A stretch of 16,048 nt of DNA from Hyphomicrobiales bacterium. Lineage in GTDB: Bacteria > Pseudomonadota > Alphaproteobacteria > Rhizobiales > Beijerinckiaceae. The DNA is taken from positions 277-16,324 of the forward strand of contig PLUH01000039.1 in the NCBI GenBank assembly GCA_003164825.1, written 5' to 3'. A model generated the notes under the pieces. That model made no database searches, was not told where the DNA came from, and saw nothing but the letters and a program-made list of their open reading frames with translations. Positions 6,923 to 14,941 of the stretch are shown here, in pieces (position 1 is the stretch's first letter; the number at the start of each line of letters is the position of its first letter). The translations under genes and the position numbers were made by a program.

Positions 6923-8092
6923 TCACGTCTCGGCGATGCCGCCGAGATCGCCGGCCTGCGAGCCGCTGTCGCGCCCGTGCGGCAGCGCGAGGTAGTCCGC
7001 CGAGCGCATTTCGTACAGGCGCGAGGCGGTGCGGGCGAACTCGAACGCCTCCGCGCCGTCGGCGCCGGCATAAAGCGTCTTCGGTTCGCCGGCCGCCGAG
7101 GCGATCAGCTTGACCCGCATGTCGTAAAGCGCGTCGATCAGGATGATGAACCGCTTGGCCTCGTTGCGCTCGCTTTCGGCAAGCGCGGGGATGCGGTCGA
7201 TGATGATTGTGTGAAAGCGCTGGGCGATCTTGAGATAGTCGGACGCGCCGAGCGGTCGCCGGCACAGCGCGTCGAAATCGAACCGCGCGACGCCGTCTAT
7301 CGCCTGCGGGACGTCGAGATGGCGGCCGAGAAGCTCGATTTCAAGCGGCTCGCCCCTGTCATGGCCGGTCAGCGTCAGGAACGCGGCGTCGAGGGCGGCG
7401 TCCGCCTTCGGGCCGATGGGCGAGTAATAGACCGGCGCGCGCTTGAGCTTCTCGAGCCGGTAGTCGGTGCGCGCGTCGAGCTCGACGATGTCGAGCCGCT
7501 CCTCGATCATCGCGATGAAGGGCAGGAACAGCGCGCGATTGAGCCCGTCCCGATAAAGATCGTCCGGCGCCACATTCGACGTCGCAACCACCACCACGCC
7601 GGCGGCGAACAGCGCCGCAAACAGGCGCCCCAGGATCATCGCGTCGGCGATGTCGCGCACCGAAAACTCGTCGAAGCACAGAAGCGAGGCCTCGCGCGCC
7701 AGCTCCGCCGCAACCGGGGCGATCGGGTCTTCGCCCACGACCTCGCCGCGCTTCAGCGCCTGGCGCCACTGATGGAGCCTTGCGTGCGCGTCGGCCATGA
7801 AGGCGTGAAAATGCGCCCGGCGCTTGCTCGGCCCCGTGACCGCATCGAAGAACATGTCCATCAGCATCGTCTTGCCGCCGCCGACCGGACCGTGGATATA
7901 GAGGCCGCGCGGCGGCTCAGCGGCCTTGTGCCCGATCAGCCAACCGAAGGCGCCGGGCTTCGGCTCGGGGCGATAGTCCTCAAGCCCCGCGCTCAGCGCA
8001 TCGAGCTTCCACGCCAACTCCGCCTGCGCCGGGTCAAATTCGAACCCGCGGTCGGAAACGAGCGCACGGTAGCCCTGGGCGATACGGCTCAT
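6923..8092 (-). CDS. zapE: Cell division protein ZapE (AFG1-like ATPase)
   Basis: A 389-residue AFG1/LACE1-family P-loop ATPase. In bacteria ZapE associates with the Z-ring and modulates FtsZ during division under stress; the mitochondrial relative Afg1 handles inner-membrane proteins. Walker A is G-P-V-G-G-G-K-T (68-75), and Walker B is L-L-C-F-D-E-F (137-143, Asp141/Glu142). Then comes V-V-V-A-T-S-N (167-173), the sensor-1-like stretch, followed by P-D-D-L-Y-R-D-G-L-N-R, a family hallmark. The C-terminal part has F-x-x-L-C-x-x-P-L-G-A-x-D-Y and the R-L-Y-E-M end motif. The length is normal. Upstream on its coding strand lies a pyrimidine-rich stretch (8107-8130) with no Shine-Dalgarno site. 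It is third in a same-strand run after polA and a secreted hydrolase. Usual sdh/mdh neighbours are not here. Confidence 0.93.
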   Translation of the reverse strand: MSRIAQGYRALVSDRGFEFDPAQAELAWKLDALSAGLEDYRPEPKPGAFGWLIGHKAAEPPRGLYIHGPVGGGKTMLMDMFFDAVTGPSKRRAHFHAFMADAHARLHQWRQALKRGEVVGEDPIAPVAAELAREASLLCFDEFSVRDIADAMILGRLFAALFAAGVVVVATSNVAPDDLYRDGLNRALFLPFIAMIEERLDIVELDARTDYRLEKLKRAPVYYSPIGPKADAALDAAFLTLTGHDRGEPLEIELLGRHLDVPQAIDGVARFDFDALCRRPLGASDYLKIAQRFHTIIIDRIPALAESERNEAKRFIILIDALYDMRVKLIASAAGEPKTLYAGADGAEAFEFARTASRLYEMRSADYLALPHGRDSGSQAGDLGGIAET

Positions 8093-8192
8093 GGACGGGT
8101 CTTGGCCGGGGAAAGGGAAGGGAGGAATCGGTTCAGGAGCTATTAGTTTCGATGGACGCTCGACTCAAGGTCTTTAGGTTTCGGCGCGCGCT

Positions 8193-9698
8193 CTATCGGA
8201 AGCCCGCCGGAAGCCGTGCTTCGACTTGGCGGATCGCGGCCGCCTCGTCTTCATCAAGCAGATAGCCGGCTCTGACAAGGTCGGCCGCCTTGTCGCGCGC
8301 AAGCCTAAGGTAATCCGCGCGCGAGCCATAGCGGCGCGCGAGCTCCTCGGCCGGAAAAGGCCGCCAGCCGGAGAAATTGCCGCAGGTTTCCCCGATCGAG
8401 GCGATGACGGCGGGCGATAGCGCCGGAGGGTCGGCGAGGCCGAGCGGGAGCGCGGCCTCGAGCATCGGAATGCCGCCTATGGGCGCGCCGTTTGGGGCGT
8501 ACTGCGGAATCCAGAGCGGCGTCGCGCCGAGCCGGTTCAAGCCCTCGAAATCGGCCGGCGCCGGCGGGAGCTTGAATGGCGCGTCGGGCGGGAGATCGCC
8601 CTTGGCCGCTTTCTCGTCTCCGGTCACGCGCAAGAGGCCGAGAATGAGCGGACGAAGATAGAGCGCATCGCTGACTGTGCTGAGCTCAACCGGCGCGCCG
8701 CCATTGCACTTCATGGTCTCAAAGACGACCTCCGGAGAAGCGGCGCCGCCGCGCGCGTGCGGAGCCGCCGTTGCATAACGGTGCAGCCCCGGCCGTTCGG
8801 GCGCGCGGGCGAATAGGCTGGCGCGCAGCCGGTAGAAGTCGTTGAGCGAGGCCACGTCGATGAGCTCCGGATCGCTTTCCGATCGCGACAGGAGCTCGTC
8901 GGGCGTCAACGGCGCGAGATCGTTTCGCGCGTAGGGGAACTGCCGGCCGCCCGCGCCGAAGCTGTTGATCGCGAGCACGACGCCATTGCCGTTGCGGGTG
9001 AACGCCCCCTGGTAGACGCCCCGGCCGGTCTCCGGATCGGCGTTGAAGCCTTCGGCGAGAAATGTGTTCACGAACCACGCGCTCTGGCTCACGCCCGCGA
9101 GGACGCGGTGGCGGAAGACCGGCGCGGGCGCGGACCCGGAGCCGCCGCGAAAGGCGCCGGCGAGCCAGCGGCCGAAATCCCGGACGGCGATCTCGCCGAT
9201 CCCCTGCGCGGCCTCCGGCGGGCCGCCGGGAAGACCCGCCTGCCATTGAACCGCGGCGAGCGAAATCCGATGCTTGAGCAGAAAGCCGTCGCCGACCACA
9301 GCCGCCGCCGCGGCGTCGGCAGCCTGAGCCGGCGCCGTCGCGACGGGAGCGCCGAGCGAGCGGGCGAGAATGGGATTGCCGCGATTGGGCGCCTCGACTA
9401 CGACCGCGTCCGCCTCGGCGGGCGATTCCGGCGCAACGATATGAAACGCGACCTCGTACGGAACGGTCGCCAGTCCGGCCGCAAGCCCGCTCAAGCCCGC
9501 GACGGGCTCCGCGGTCGAGACCTCGCCGTGGATCACGCCCTCGACATAGCGCCAGGCGAGGCCGCCGTAGGTTCCGACCGGCAACTCGCGGGTCACGTCA
9601 ACGGCGATGATCGCGGAAGACTTGGCCGGAGCCGCGCCCGCCGGCCCAATCATGGTCGCCGCCGCGAGCACGCTGAGAAGAATTCCATGAACCCTCAT
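8193..9698 (-). CDS. Exported alpha/beta hydrolase domain protein (Abhydrolase_10-like)
   Basis: A 501-residue exported protein. The N terminus M-R-V-H-G-I-L-L-S-V-L-A-A-A-T-M-I-G-P-A-G-A-A-P-A is a typical signal peptide, with cleavage near residues 22-25. The body matches large secreted hydrolase-like proteins: V-V-E-A-P-N-R-G-N (100-108), then G-V-S-Q-S-A-W-F-V-N-T-F-L-A-E-G-F-N (202-219), and the Cys-x-Gly-Asn-Phe-x-Gly-Trp patch near 439-445. The nucleophile is probably Ser204 or Ser206 in the S-Q-S elbow; which one I cannot settle. The substrate is unknown. It lies 33 bases after polA and 100 bases before zapE on the same strand, so co-transcription is possible. No strong ribosome site precedes the ATG. 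Confidence 0.78.
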   Translation of the reverse strand: MRVHGILLSVLAAATMIGPAGAAPAKSSAIIAVDVTRELPVGTYGGLAWRYVEGVIHGEVSTAEPVAGLSGLAAGLATVPYEVAFHIVAPESPAEADAVVVEAPNRGNPILARSLGAPVATAPAQAADAAAAAVVGDGFLLKHRISLAAVQWQAGLPGGPPEAAQGIGEIAVRDFGRWLAGAFRGGSGSAPAPVFRHRVLAGVSQSAWFVNTFLAEGFNADPETGRGVYQGAFTRNGNGVVLAINSFGAGGRQFPYARNDLAPLTPDELLSRSESDPELIDVASLNDFYRLRASLFARAPERPGLHRYATAAPHARGGAASPEVVFETMKCNGGAPVELSTVSDALYLRPLILGLLRVTGDEKAAKGDLPPDAPFKLPPAPADFEGLNRLGATPLWIPQYAPNGAPIGGIPMLEAALPLGLADPPALSPAVIASIGETCGNFSGWRPFPAEELARRYGSRADYLRLARDKAADLVRAGYLLDEDEAAAIRQVEARLPAGFR

Positions 9699-9731
9699 TG
9701 GCAGGTCGCCCGTTTCGCCAATTCCAATCCT

Positions 9732-12700
9732 CTAATGCGCCTCCTCCCAGTTCTGCGCCGCCCGCGCGTCGACTTGCAGCGGCACATGCAGCTTGACCGC
9801 GGGCTCGGGCGCGTCGACCATCACTTTGGCCACTATCGGCAGCGTCGCCTCGACCTCATCGTCCGGCGCCTCGAACACCAGTTCGTCGTGGACCTGCAGC
9901 AGCATCATTGCGCTCAAGCCCGCGCGGGCGAGCGCCGCGTCCATTTGCGTCATTGCGCGACGGATGATGTCGGCCGCCGAGCCCTGGAGCGGCGCGTTGA
10001 TGGCGGCGCGCTCGTTGAACGCCCGCTCCGAGGGGTTCGAGGCGTTGATGCGCGGATAGTGGCATTTGCGGCCGAAGAGGGTGCTGACATAGCCGTTGGC
10101 GCGGGCCGTCTTCTTGGTCGCGTCCATGTAGTCGCGGATGCCGGGGAAGCGCTCGAAATATTTCCTGATATAAGCGCCCGCCTCCTCGCGCCCGATGCTG
10201 AGCTGGTTGGCGAGGCCGAAGGCCGAGATGCCGTAGATGATGCCGAAATTGATCGCCTTCGCCCGCCGCCGGACTTCGCCGGGCATGCCCTCGATCGGCA
10301 CGCCGAACATTTCCGAGGCGGTCATGGCGTGAATGTCGAGCTCATCGGCGAAGGCCTGTTTCAACGCCGGGATGTCGGCGATGTGCGCCAGGAGGCGCAA
10401 TTCGATCTGGCTATAGTCGGCCGAGATGAGCTTGCGGCCCTTCGGCGCGACGAAGGCGCGGCGGATCTTGCGGCCCGCTTCAGTGCGAACGGGAATGTTC
10501 TGCAAATTCGGCTCGGACGACGACAGGCGCCCGGTGGTCGTCGCGGCGAGCGCGTAGGACGTATGCACGCGTCCCGTCGCCGGATTGACGAAGCCCGGCA
10601 GGGCGTCGGTGTAGGTCGATTTGAGTTTTGACAGTTGCCGCCATTCGAGCACAAGCCCCGGCAGGGCGTGACCTTCCGCCGCAAGGTCTTCGAGGACGCT
10701 GGCGGTGGTCGACCAAGCGCCGGTCGCCGTCTTCTTGCCGCCCGGCAAGCCCATCTGGCCGAACAGGATGTCGCCGAGCTGCTTCGGCGAGCCGAGATTG
10801 AACGGCGCGCCGACGAGCTTCGCCACCTCGTCTTCGAGCCGCCCCATGCCTTGGGCAAATTCGCCTGAAAGGCGCGACAGCATATCCCGGTCGATCGCGA
10901 CGCCGCGCCGCTCCATACGCGCCAGCGGCTGAACCAGCGGACGTTCGAGCCGTTCGTAAACGCTCGCCACCGCCTCCGCGCCGAGACGCGGCTTCAGGAC
11001 CCGCCACAGTCGCTGGATGATGTCAGCGTTCTCGGCCGCGTATTCGCACGCCCGATCGATCGGGACCCGCGCCAAGCCGACGAAGTTCCGGCCCGAGCCT
11101 GCGACCTCGTTGAGCGCGAGCGTCTTGTGGCCGAGCGTCCGCTCGCCGAGCGCGTCGAGACTGTGATCGTCGCCGGTGAGGCCGCCGTCGAGCGCATAGG
11201 AGATGAGCAGCGTGTCGTCGAACGGCGCCAAAGCGATCCCGCGTTGCGCAAACGCGACCGTGTCGAACTTGATGTCGTGGCCGAGCTTGAGAACGCCCGG
11301 CGCCTCGAGCAGCGGCTTCAAGAGCGCTAGCGCCTCCGCTTCGGCGATTTGCCCCTCGACCAGCGCGCCGCCGCCGAACAGGTCATCGGCGCCGACCCGG
11401 TGCCCGATCGGGATGTAGCAGGCTTCGCCCGGCCTTACCGCCATCGACAGGCCGATAAGTTCGCCGCGCATCGGGTCGATGGATGAGAGCTCCGCATCCA
11501 CCGCCACGACGCCTGTCCCCTCCGCTCGGGCGATCCAGGCGGCAAGCTCCGCCGCCGTCCGCACCGTCGCGTAAGCCGAGCGGTCGATCGGGGCGCGCGC
11601 TTCGGCGGCGCGGGCGCGGACGAGGTCGCCGGGCGTGGCCTCCGGGATCGCCTCTCGGGCCGGAGCCGGAGGCGCGGGCGCAGCTTCGGGAGCGGAGGCG
11701 GGCGTGGGATCTTCCAGCGCCGGCGCCTCGGCCTGCCCGCCGTCGCGCTTGAGCCAGCCTGCGGGGCCGACGAAGCGAGGGTCCGGCTCGACCGAGGATG
11801 CCTCGACGCCGCAGATTTCGGCGACCCGGCGGGTGAGGGTGGTGAGCTCCATCGCCTTGAAGAACCCGAGCAGGCGCTTGCCGTCGAGCTTCGGCGTCGC
11901 GAGGGCTTCGAGCGGCGTCTCCACCGCCACGTCGCGCGCCAGCGTGACGAGCCGCTTCGAGATGCGGATGCGCTCGACGTTTTGCGGGTCGGTCAGCGCC
12001 TCGCGGCGCTTCGGCTGCTTGATCTCGCCCGCTCTCGCCAGCAGCGTTTCGAGGTCGCCGTATTCGGCGATGAGCTGCGCCGCGGTCTTGACGCCGATGC
12101 CGGGCGCGCCGGGCACGTTGTCGGTCGAATCGCCGGCGAGCGCCTGGATGTCGACCACCTTGTCCGGCCCGAGCCCGAAATACTCGACCACTTCCGCCGG
12201 ACCGAAGCGCCGCTCCTCGCGGTCGCCGGAAGCCGGGTCATACATCGCCACCCCCGGCTCGATGAGCTGCATCAGGTCCTTGTCGGCCGAGACAATGAGG
12301 ACATCGGCGCCCGCTTCGCGCGCCTGGCGCGCATAGGTTGCGATGAGGTCGTCGGCCTCGTAGCGGTCCTGCTCGACCGGGATCATGCCGAAGGCGCGCA
12401 CGGTTTCGCGCATGAGCGGAAACTGGGGCACGAGATCCGCCGGCGGATCGGGGCGGTGGGCCTTGTAGGGCGGATAGATCTCGCGCCGGAACGAATCCTC
12501 GGACTTGTCGAGAATGATCGCGAGATGGGTCGGCTTGATCCCCGCCGCTCCGTCGCGGACGAACTGGAGCAGTTTGGTCGCAAACAGGCGCACCGCGCCC
12601 ATCGGCAGCCGGTCGGAGCGGTAGTTGTATTTCTGATCCTGCCGGATCGACTGGAAATAGGCGCGGAAGACGAACGACGAACCGTCGACGAGGAACACAT

Positions 12701-12737
12701 GGTCGCCGGGGCCGACCGGGCGATGGGGCTGGGTCAT
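9732..12737 (-). CDS. polA: DNA polymerase I
   Basis: A 1001-residue DNA polymerase I, which removes RNA primers and fills repair and Okazaki gaps. In order: a 5'-3' nuclease domain (about 10-310; D-G-S-S-F, E-A-D-D-L-I-A, S-A-D-K-D-L, the G-D-S-T-D-N-V-P-G-A-P-G-I-G helix-hairpin); a Pro/Ala-rich linker (about 330-385); the 3'-5' exonuclease domain (about 388-590); and the polymerase domain with motif A S-A-D-Y-S-Q-I-E-L-R (Asp774), motif B R-R-R-A-K-A-I-N-F-G-I-I-Y-G and motif C V-H-D-E (950-953). In the exonuclease, Asp414/Glu416 and Asp492 are present, but Y566-A-A-E-N570 has Asn where the last metal-binding Asp is expected (codon AAC, bases 11028-11030). Proofreading may be weak or lost. 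The start at 12737 is chosen because the family N terminus begins there; an in-frame ATG at 12773 adds 12 residues. Neither start has a clear Shine-Dalgarno site. Confidence 0.96.
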   Translation of the reverse strand: MTQPHRPVGPGDHVFLVDGSSFVFRAYFQSIRQDQKYNYRSDRLPMGAVRLFATKLLQFVRDGAAGIKPTHLAIILDKSEDSFRREIYPPYKAHRPDPPADLVPQFPLMRETVRAFGMIPVEQDRYEADDLIATYARQAREAGADVLIVSADKDLMQLIEPGVAMYDPASGDREERRFGPAEVVEYFGLGPDKVVDIQALAGDSTDNVPGAPGIGVKTAAQLIAEYGDLETLLARAGEIKQPKRREALTDPQNVERIRISKRLVTLARDVAVETPLEALATPKLDGKRLLGFFKAMELTTLTRRVAEICGVEASSVEPDPRFVGPAGWLKRDGGQAEAPALEDPTPASAPEAAPAPPAPAREAIPEATPGDLVRARAAEARAPIDRSAYATVRTAAELAAWIARAEGTGVVAVDAELSSIDPMRGELIGLSMAVRPGEACYIPIGHRVGADDLFGGGALVEGQIAEAEALALLKPLLEAPGVLKLGHDIKFDTVAFAQRGIALAPFDDTLLISYALDGGLTGDDHSLDALGERTLGHKTLALNEVAGSGRNFVGLARVPIDRACEYAAENADIIQRLWRVLKPRLGAEAVASVYERLERPLVQPLARMERRGVAIDRDMLSRLSGEFAQGMGRLEDEVAKLVGAPFNLGSPKQLGDILFGQMGLPGGKKTATGAWSTTASVLEDLAAEGHALPGLVLEWRQLSKLKSTYTDALPGFVNPATGRVHTSYALAATTTGRLSSSEPNLQNIPVRTEAGRKIRRAFVAPKGRKLISADYSQIELRLLAHIADIPALKQAFADELDIHAMTASEMFGVPIEGMPGEVRRRAKAINFGIIYGISAFGLANQLSIGREEAGAYIRKYFERFPGIRDYMDATKKTARANGYVSTLFGRKCHYPRINASNPSERAFNERAAINAPLQGSAADIIRRAMTQMDAALARAGLSAMMLLQVHDELVFEAPDDEVEATLPIVAKVMVDAPEPAVKLHVPLQVDARAAQNWEEAH

Positions 12738-12909
12738 GGCGAACACATAAGCGATGGCGCGTTCGGGCGCCATCGACTTGCCGCCGCCGCGCCGGCAAGC
12801 TTCCCTTAGGTTCCGTTCATCGAACAGTCATCCTTGCGGTCGCACGCTATCGTACCGAGCCGCTTTGCCGAATCACCTTACGGAAGGCGGGCTCGATGGA
12901 CTGGGCAGG

Positions 12910-14211
12910 ATGAGTTTTCGCAAGGGCTTCGCGGCTGCCGCCGCGGTGATCGCGATCGCGGTCGGCGCGGGTTTTGGGCTGCGCGCCGCGCAATCGCTCA
13001 CCATTCCGTTCCCTTGCGCCGAGGGCGGCGCCTGCGCCTACGTCTGTCATAGCGTCGTCGAGGAGGGCCGGACCGCGAGCGACTTCATCGCGCTCGCCGC
13101 CTACCAGCTCGGCCCGGAAAAACCGATTGATCTGCCGCCCGTGAACCTCGGGACGCCACCGCCCGTCGATCCGCACAACGTCTACGCCGGGGCCGCGGCA
13201 GGCATGTTCAGCCCGGCGGTCGACGGGCAGCCGACCCGGGTCTATTCGCCCAATCTCGCCACCGGCCGGGTCGACGTGATCGATCCCGAGACGTTCAAGG
13301 TGATCGACAGCCTCCAAGCCACGCCGAGCCCGGAGCATATCGTTCCGTCATGGGATCTCCAAACGCTGTGGGTTTCGGCCGACGTCAGCATGAGCGGCGG
13401 TCACGGCGGCGTCATCCCGATCGACCCCCGGACCGGCCAGCTCGGCAAGGCTATCGACGTTCCAGACTCGTATAACATATATTTCACCCCCGACGGCAAG
13501 TCGGCGATCGTCGTCGCCGAAGCGATGCGGCGGCTCGAGTTCCGCGATCCGCACACGATGGAGCTGCAGGGCTACATCGCGACGCCCAACTGCGCGGGCA
13601 TCAATCACGCCGATTTTTCTCCGGACGGCGCCTATGCGATCTTCACCTGCGAATTCAACAATTCGCTCGCCAAGATCGATCTCGTGCATCACACGCTTGC
13701 CGATACGCTGCCGCTCACTCCCGGTCACATGCCGCAGGACATCCGGATCGCGCCCGAGGGCAAGATCTTCTTTATCGCAGACCTTGTGGGGGACGGCGTC
13801 ATCGTGATCGACGGCGATTCGTTCGGGCAGGTCGATTTCATCAAGACCGGCGTCGGCGCGCATGGGCTCTATCCGAGCCGCGACGGGACGAAGCTCTTCG
13901 TCTCCAATCGCGGGACCCACAGCCTCGGCGGCCAGAGAAACGGCATGGGCAGCGTCTCGGTCATCGACTTTGCGACCCGAAAGGTGGTCGCCAACTGGAC
14001 CATCCCCGGCGGCGGCAGTCCGGACATGGGAAATTTGAGCGCCGACGGCAAATGGCTGTGGCTGTCAGGCCGCTACGACGGCGTCATCTACGCCTTCAAC
14101 ACCGACGACGGCTCGGTCAAGACCGTTCCGGTCGGCGGCCAGCCGCACGGGCTCACCGTCTGGCCGCAGCCCGGGCGTTACTCCCTCGGCCACACGGGGA
14201 ACATGCGATAA
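12910..14211 (+). CDS. Exported YncE-like beta-propeller protein
   Basis: A 433-residue protein. M-S-F-R-K-G-F followed by a hydrophobic Ala/Val/Ile stretch to about residue 25 is a signal peptide or membrane anchor. From about residue 105 to 425 it is made of repeating beta-propeller blades with elements such as V-D-V-I-D-P-E-T-F-K-V-I-D-S-L, I-P-I-D-P-R-T-G-Q-L and V-S-V-I-D-F-A-T-R-K-V-V. It also has F-S-P-D-G, F-T-P-D-G and L-S-A-D-G turns, as in YncE/YVTN and cytochrome-d1-like propellers. Such proteins sit in the periplasm and often bind cofactors, DNA or partner enzymes. Between anchor and propeller lie Cys36, Cys42 and Cys46-His47 (C-A-Y-V-C-H), a C-x3-C-H arrangement that could be a variant haem-c site. 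The specific role is unknown. It is divergent from polA; the ribosome site is weak, so the start is only likely. Confidence 0.8.
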   Translation: MSFRKGFAAAAAVIAIAVGAGFGLRAAQSLTIPFPCAEGGACAYVCHSVVEEGRTASDFIALAAYQLGPEKPIDLPPVNLGTPPPVDPHNVYAGAAAGMFSPAVDGQPTRVYSPNLATGRVDVIDPETFKVIDSLQATPSPEHIVPSWDLQTLWVSADVSMSGGHGGVIPIDPRTGQLGKAIDVPDSYNIYFTPDGKSAIVVAEAMRRLEFRDPHTMELQGYIATPNCAGINHADFSPDGAYAIFTCEFNNSLAKIDLVHHTLADTLPLTPGHMPQDIRIAPEGKIFFIADLVGDGVIVIDGDSFGQVDFIKTGVGAHGLYPSRDGTKLFVSNRGTHSLGGQRNGMGSVSVIDFATRKVVANWTIPGGGSPDMGNLSADGKWLWLSGRYDGVIYAFNTDDGSVKTVPVGGQPHGLTVWPQPGRYSLGHTGNMR

Positions 14212-14234
14212 GGGTGGGGAAGCGCCTCCCTTCT

Positions 14235-14274
14235 CCCTCGCCCCGCTTCGCGGGGAGAGGGCCGGGGTGAGGGG
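14235..14274 (+). repeat. Extragenic palindromic repeat, copy 1
   Basis: Bases 14235-14261 form a 12-position stem (one G/A mismatch) with a TTC loop: C-rich left arm, G-rich right arm. It is followed by CCGGGGTGAGGGG. Hairpin plus GG-x-TGAGGGG is the look of the common intergenic repeat of Rhizobiales genomes. It begins 24 bases after the beta-propeller gene stop and could also serve as its terminator. Confidence 0.65.
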
Positions 14275-14306
14275 CAAGGCGATTGTCGGCTGGCCTTCTC
14301 GCCGCC

Positions 14307-14345
14307 CCCCTCATCCTAACCTTCTGCCCGCGCGCGGGGAGAAGG
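14307..14345 (-). repeat. Extragenic palindromic repeat, copy 2 (inverted)
   Basis: Read on the minus strand it has the same plan as copy 1: a hairpin (14320-14345, 11 pairs with one G/G mismatch, CCTTCT arms) followed by AGGATGAGGGG. The two copies face each other about 32 bases apart. Copy 2 ends 8 bases before the Shine-Dalgarno site of the next gene. Confidence 0.65.
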
Positions 14346-14352
14346 CGCCTCG

Positions 14353-14357
14353 AGAGG
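14353..14357 (+). promoter_or_regulatory. Ribosome binding site for a TTG start
   Basis: AGAGG lies 7 bases before the TTG at 14365, with no ATG or GTG alternative placed as well in that frame. Confidence 0.5.
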
Positions 14358-14364
14358 TCCCACA

Positions 14365-14856
14365 TTGCCGCTGACGCCCGACTGGGCCACCTTCTTCTCG
14401 GCTGAGCTCGCGGCGCTCGCGGCGCTGACCGGCTTCGTCGTGGTCGCGATCTCGATCAACCTTGTTCGCATTCTCTCCTACCCGCATTTGCCGAGCCGGG
14501 CGGCGGAGGCGCTGATCGGGCCGGTCGGCGCGATCACGGCGACGAGCCTTGTCCTTATCCCTGGGCAACCGTCGTGGCTCCTGGGCGGCGAAGTCATCGT
14601 GGCTGGCCTGGTGATGGCTATTGCTCCGATGGTCGTTCAAGTTCGGTCGTGGGGTTCCCGCAGCGAAGCTACCGCCGTTGAGCACGCGACCCGCGCCGTG
14701 ATGAGCGTGGGCTTCGCGCTGGCGTTCGTCATCGGCGGCGCCTTTCTTGTCTTTGCATCGGTTGCCGGGCTTTTCTGGATCGCCGCTGGCGACATCGCAT
14801 CCCTCATCGCCGTCGTATTCAACTCCTGGGTGCTGATGGTTGAGATATTGCGGTGA
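14365..14856 (+). CDS. Four-helix integral membrane protein, function unknown
   Basis: A 163-residue membrane protein with four predicted helices, at about residues 12-36 (A-E-L-A-A-L-A-A-L-T-G-F-V-V-V-A-I-S-I-N-L-V), 50-65, 71-92 and 111-160 (the last stretch is long enough for two helices). The first loop has R-I-L-S-Y-P-H-L-P-S-R-A-A-E, and a L-I-P-G-Q motif lies between helices 2 and 3. This resembles a family of short hypothetical bacterial membrane proteins of unknown function; I cannot give it a symbol. The TTG start is chosen from the ribosome site. It follows the inverted repeat pair and is 85 bases before the MDR gene on the same strand, so read-through into that gene is possible. 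Confidence 0.7.
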   Translation: MPLTPDWATFFSAELAALAALTGFVVVAISINLVRILSYPHLPSRAAEALIGPVGAITATSLVLIPGQPSWLLGGEVIVAGLVMAIAPMVVQVRSWGSRSEATAVEHATRAVMSVGFALAFVIGGAFLVFASVAGLFWIAAGDIASLIAVVFNSWVLMVEILR

Positions 14857-14932
14857 ACTCCGACCACGGACATTCATGGGGCTTTGTCGGCGCCTTCTGT
14901 GAATTTGGTAGTTTTCCGGCGGCGCCGGTCGT

Positions 14933-14937
14933 GAGGG
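14933..14937 (+). promoter_or_regulatory. Ribosome binding site for the MDR gene
   Basis: GAGGG lies 4 bases before the ATG at 14942, at the short end of normal spacing. Confidence 0.45.
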
Positions 14938-14941
14938 CCTG

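Noticed and set aside
6899..8146. Plus-strand frame of 415 residues opposite zapE
   Set aside because: Its reading is the mirror of the well-supported ZapE frame, rich in Arg and Asp/Val repeats, with no recognisable domain.
9108..10631. Plus-strand frame of 507 residues crossing the secreted hydrolase and polA
   Set aside because: It spans two unrelated genes on the other strand and their intergenic gap, and has no recognisable domain. It is a shadow frame.
11982..12809. Plus-strand frame opposite the 5' end of polA
   Set aside because: It mirrors the conserved 5' nuclease domain of PolA and shows no motif of its own.
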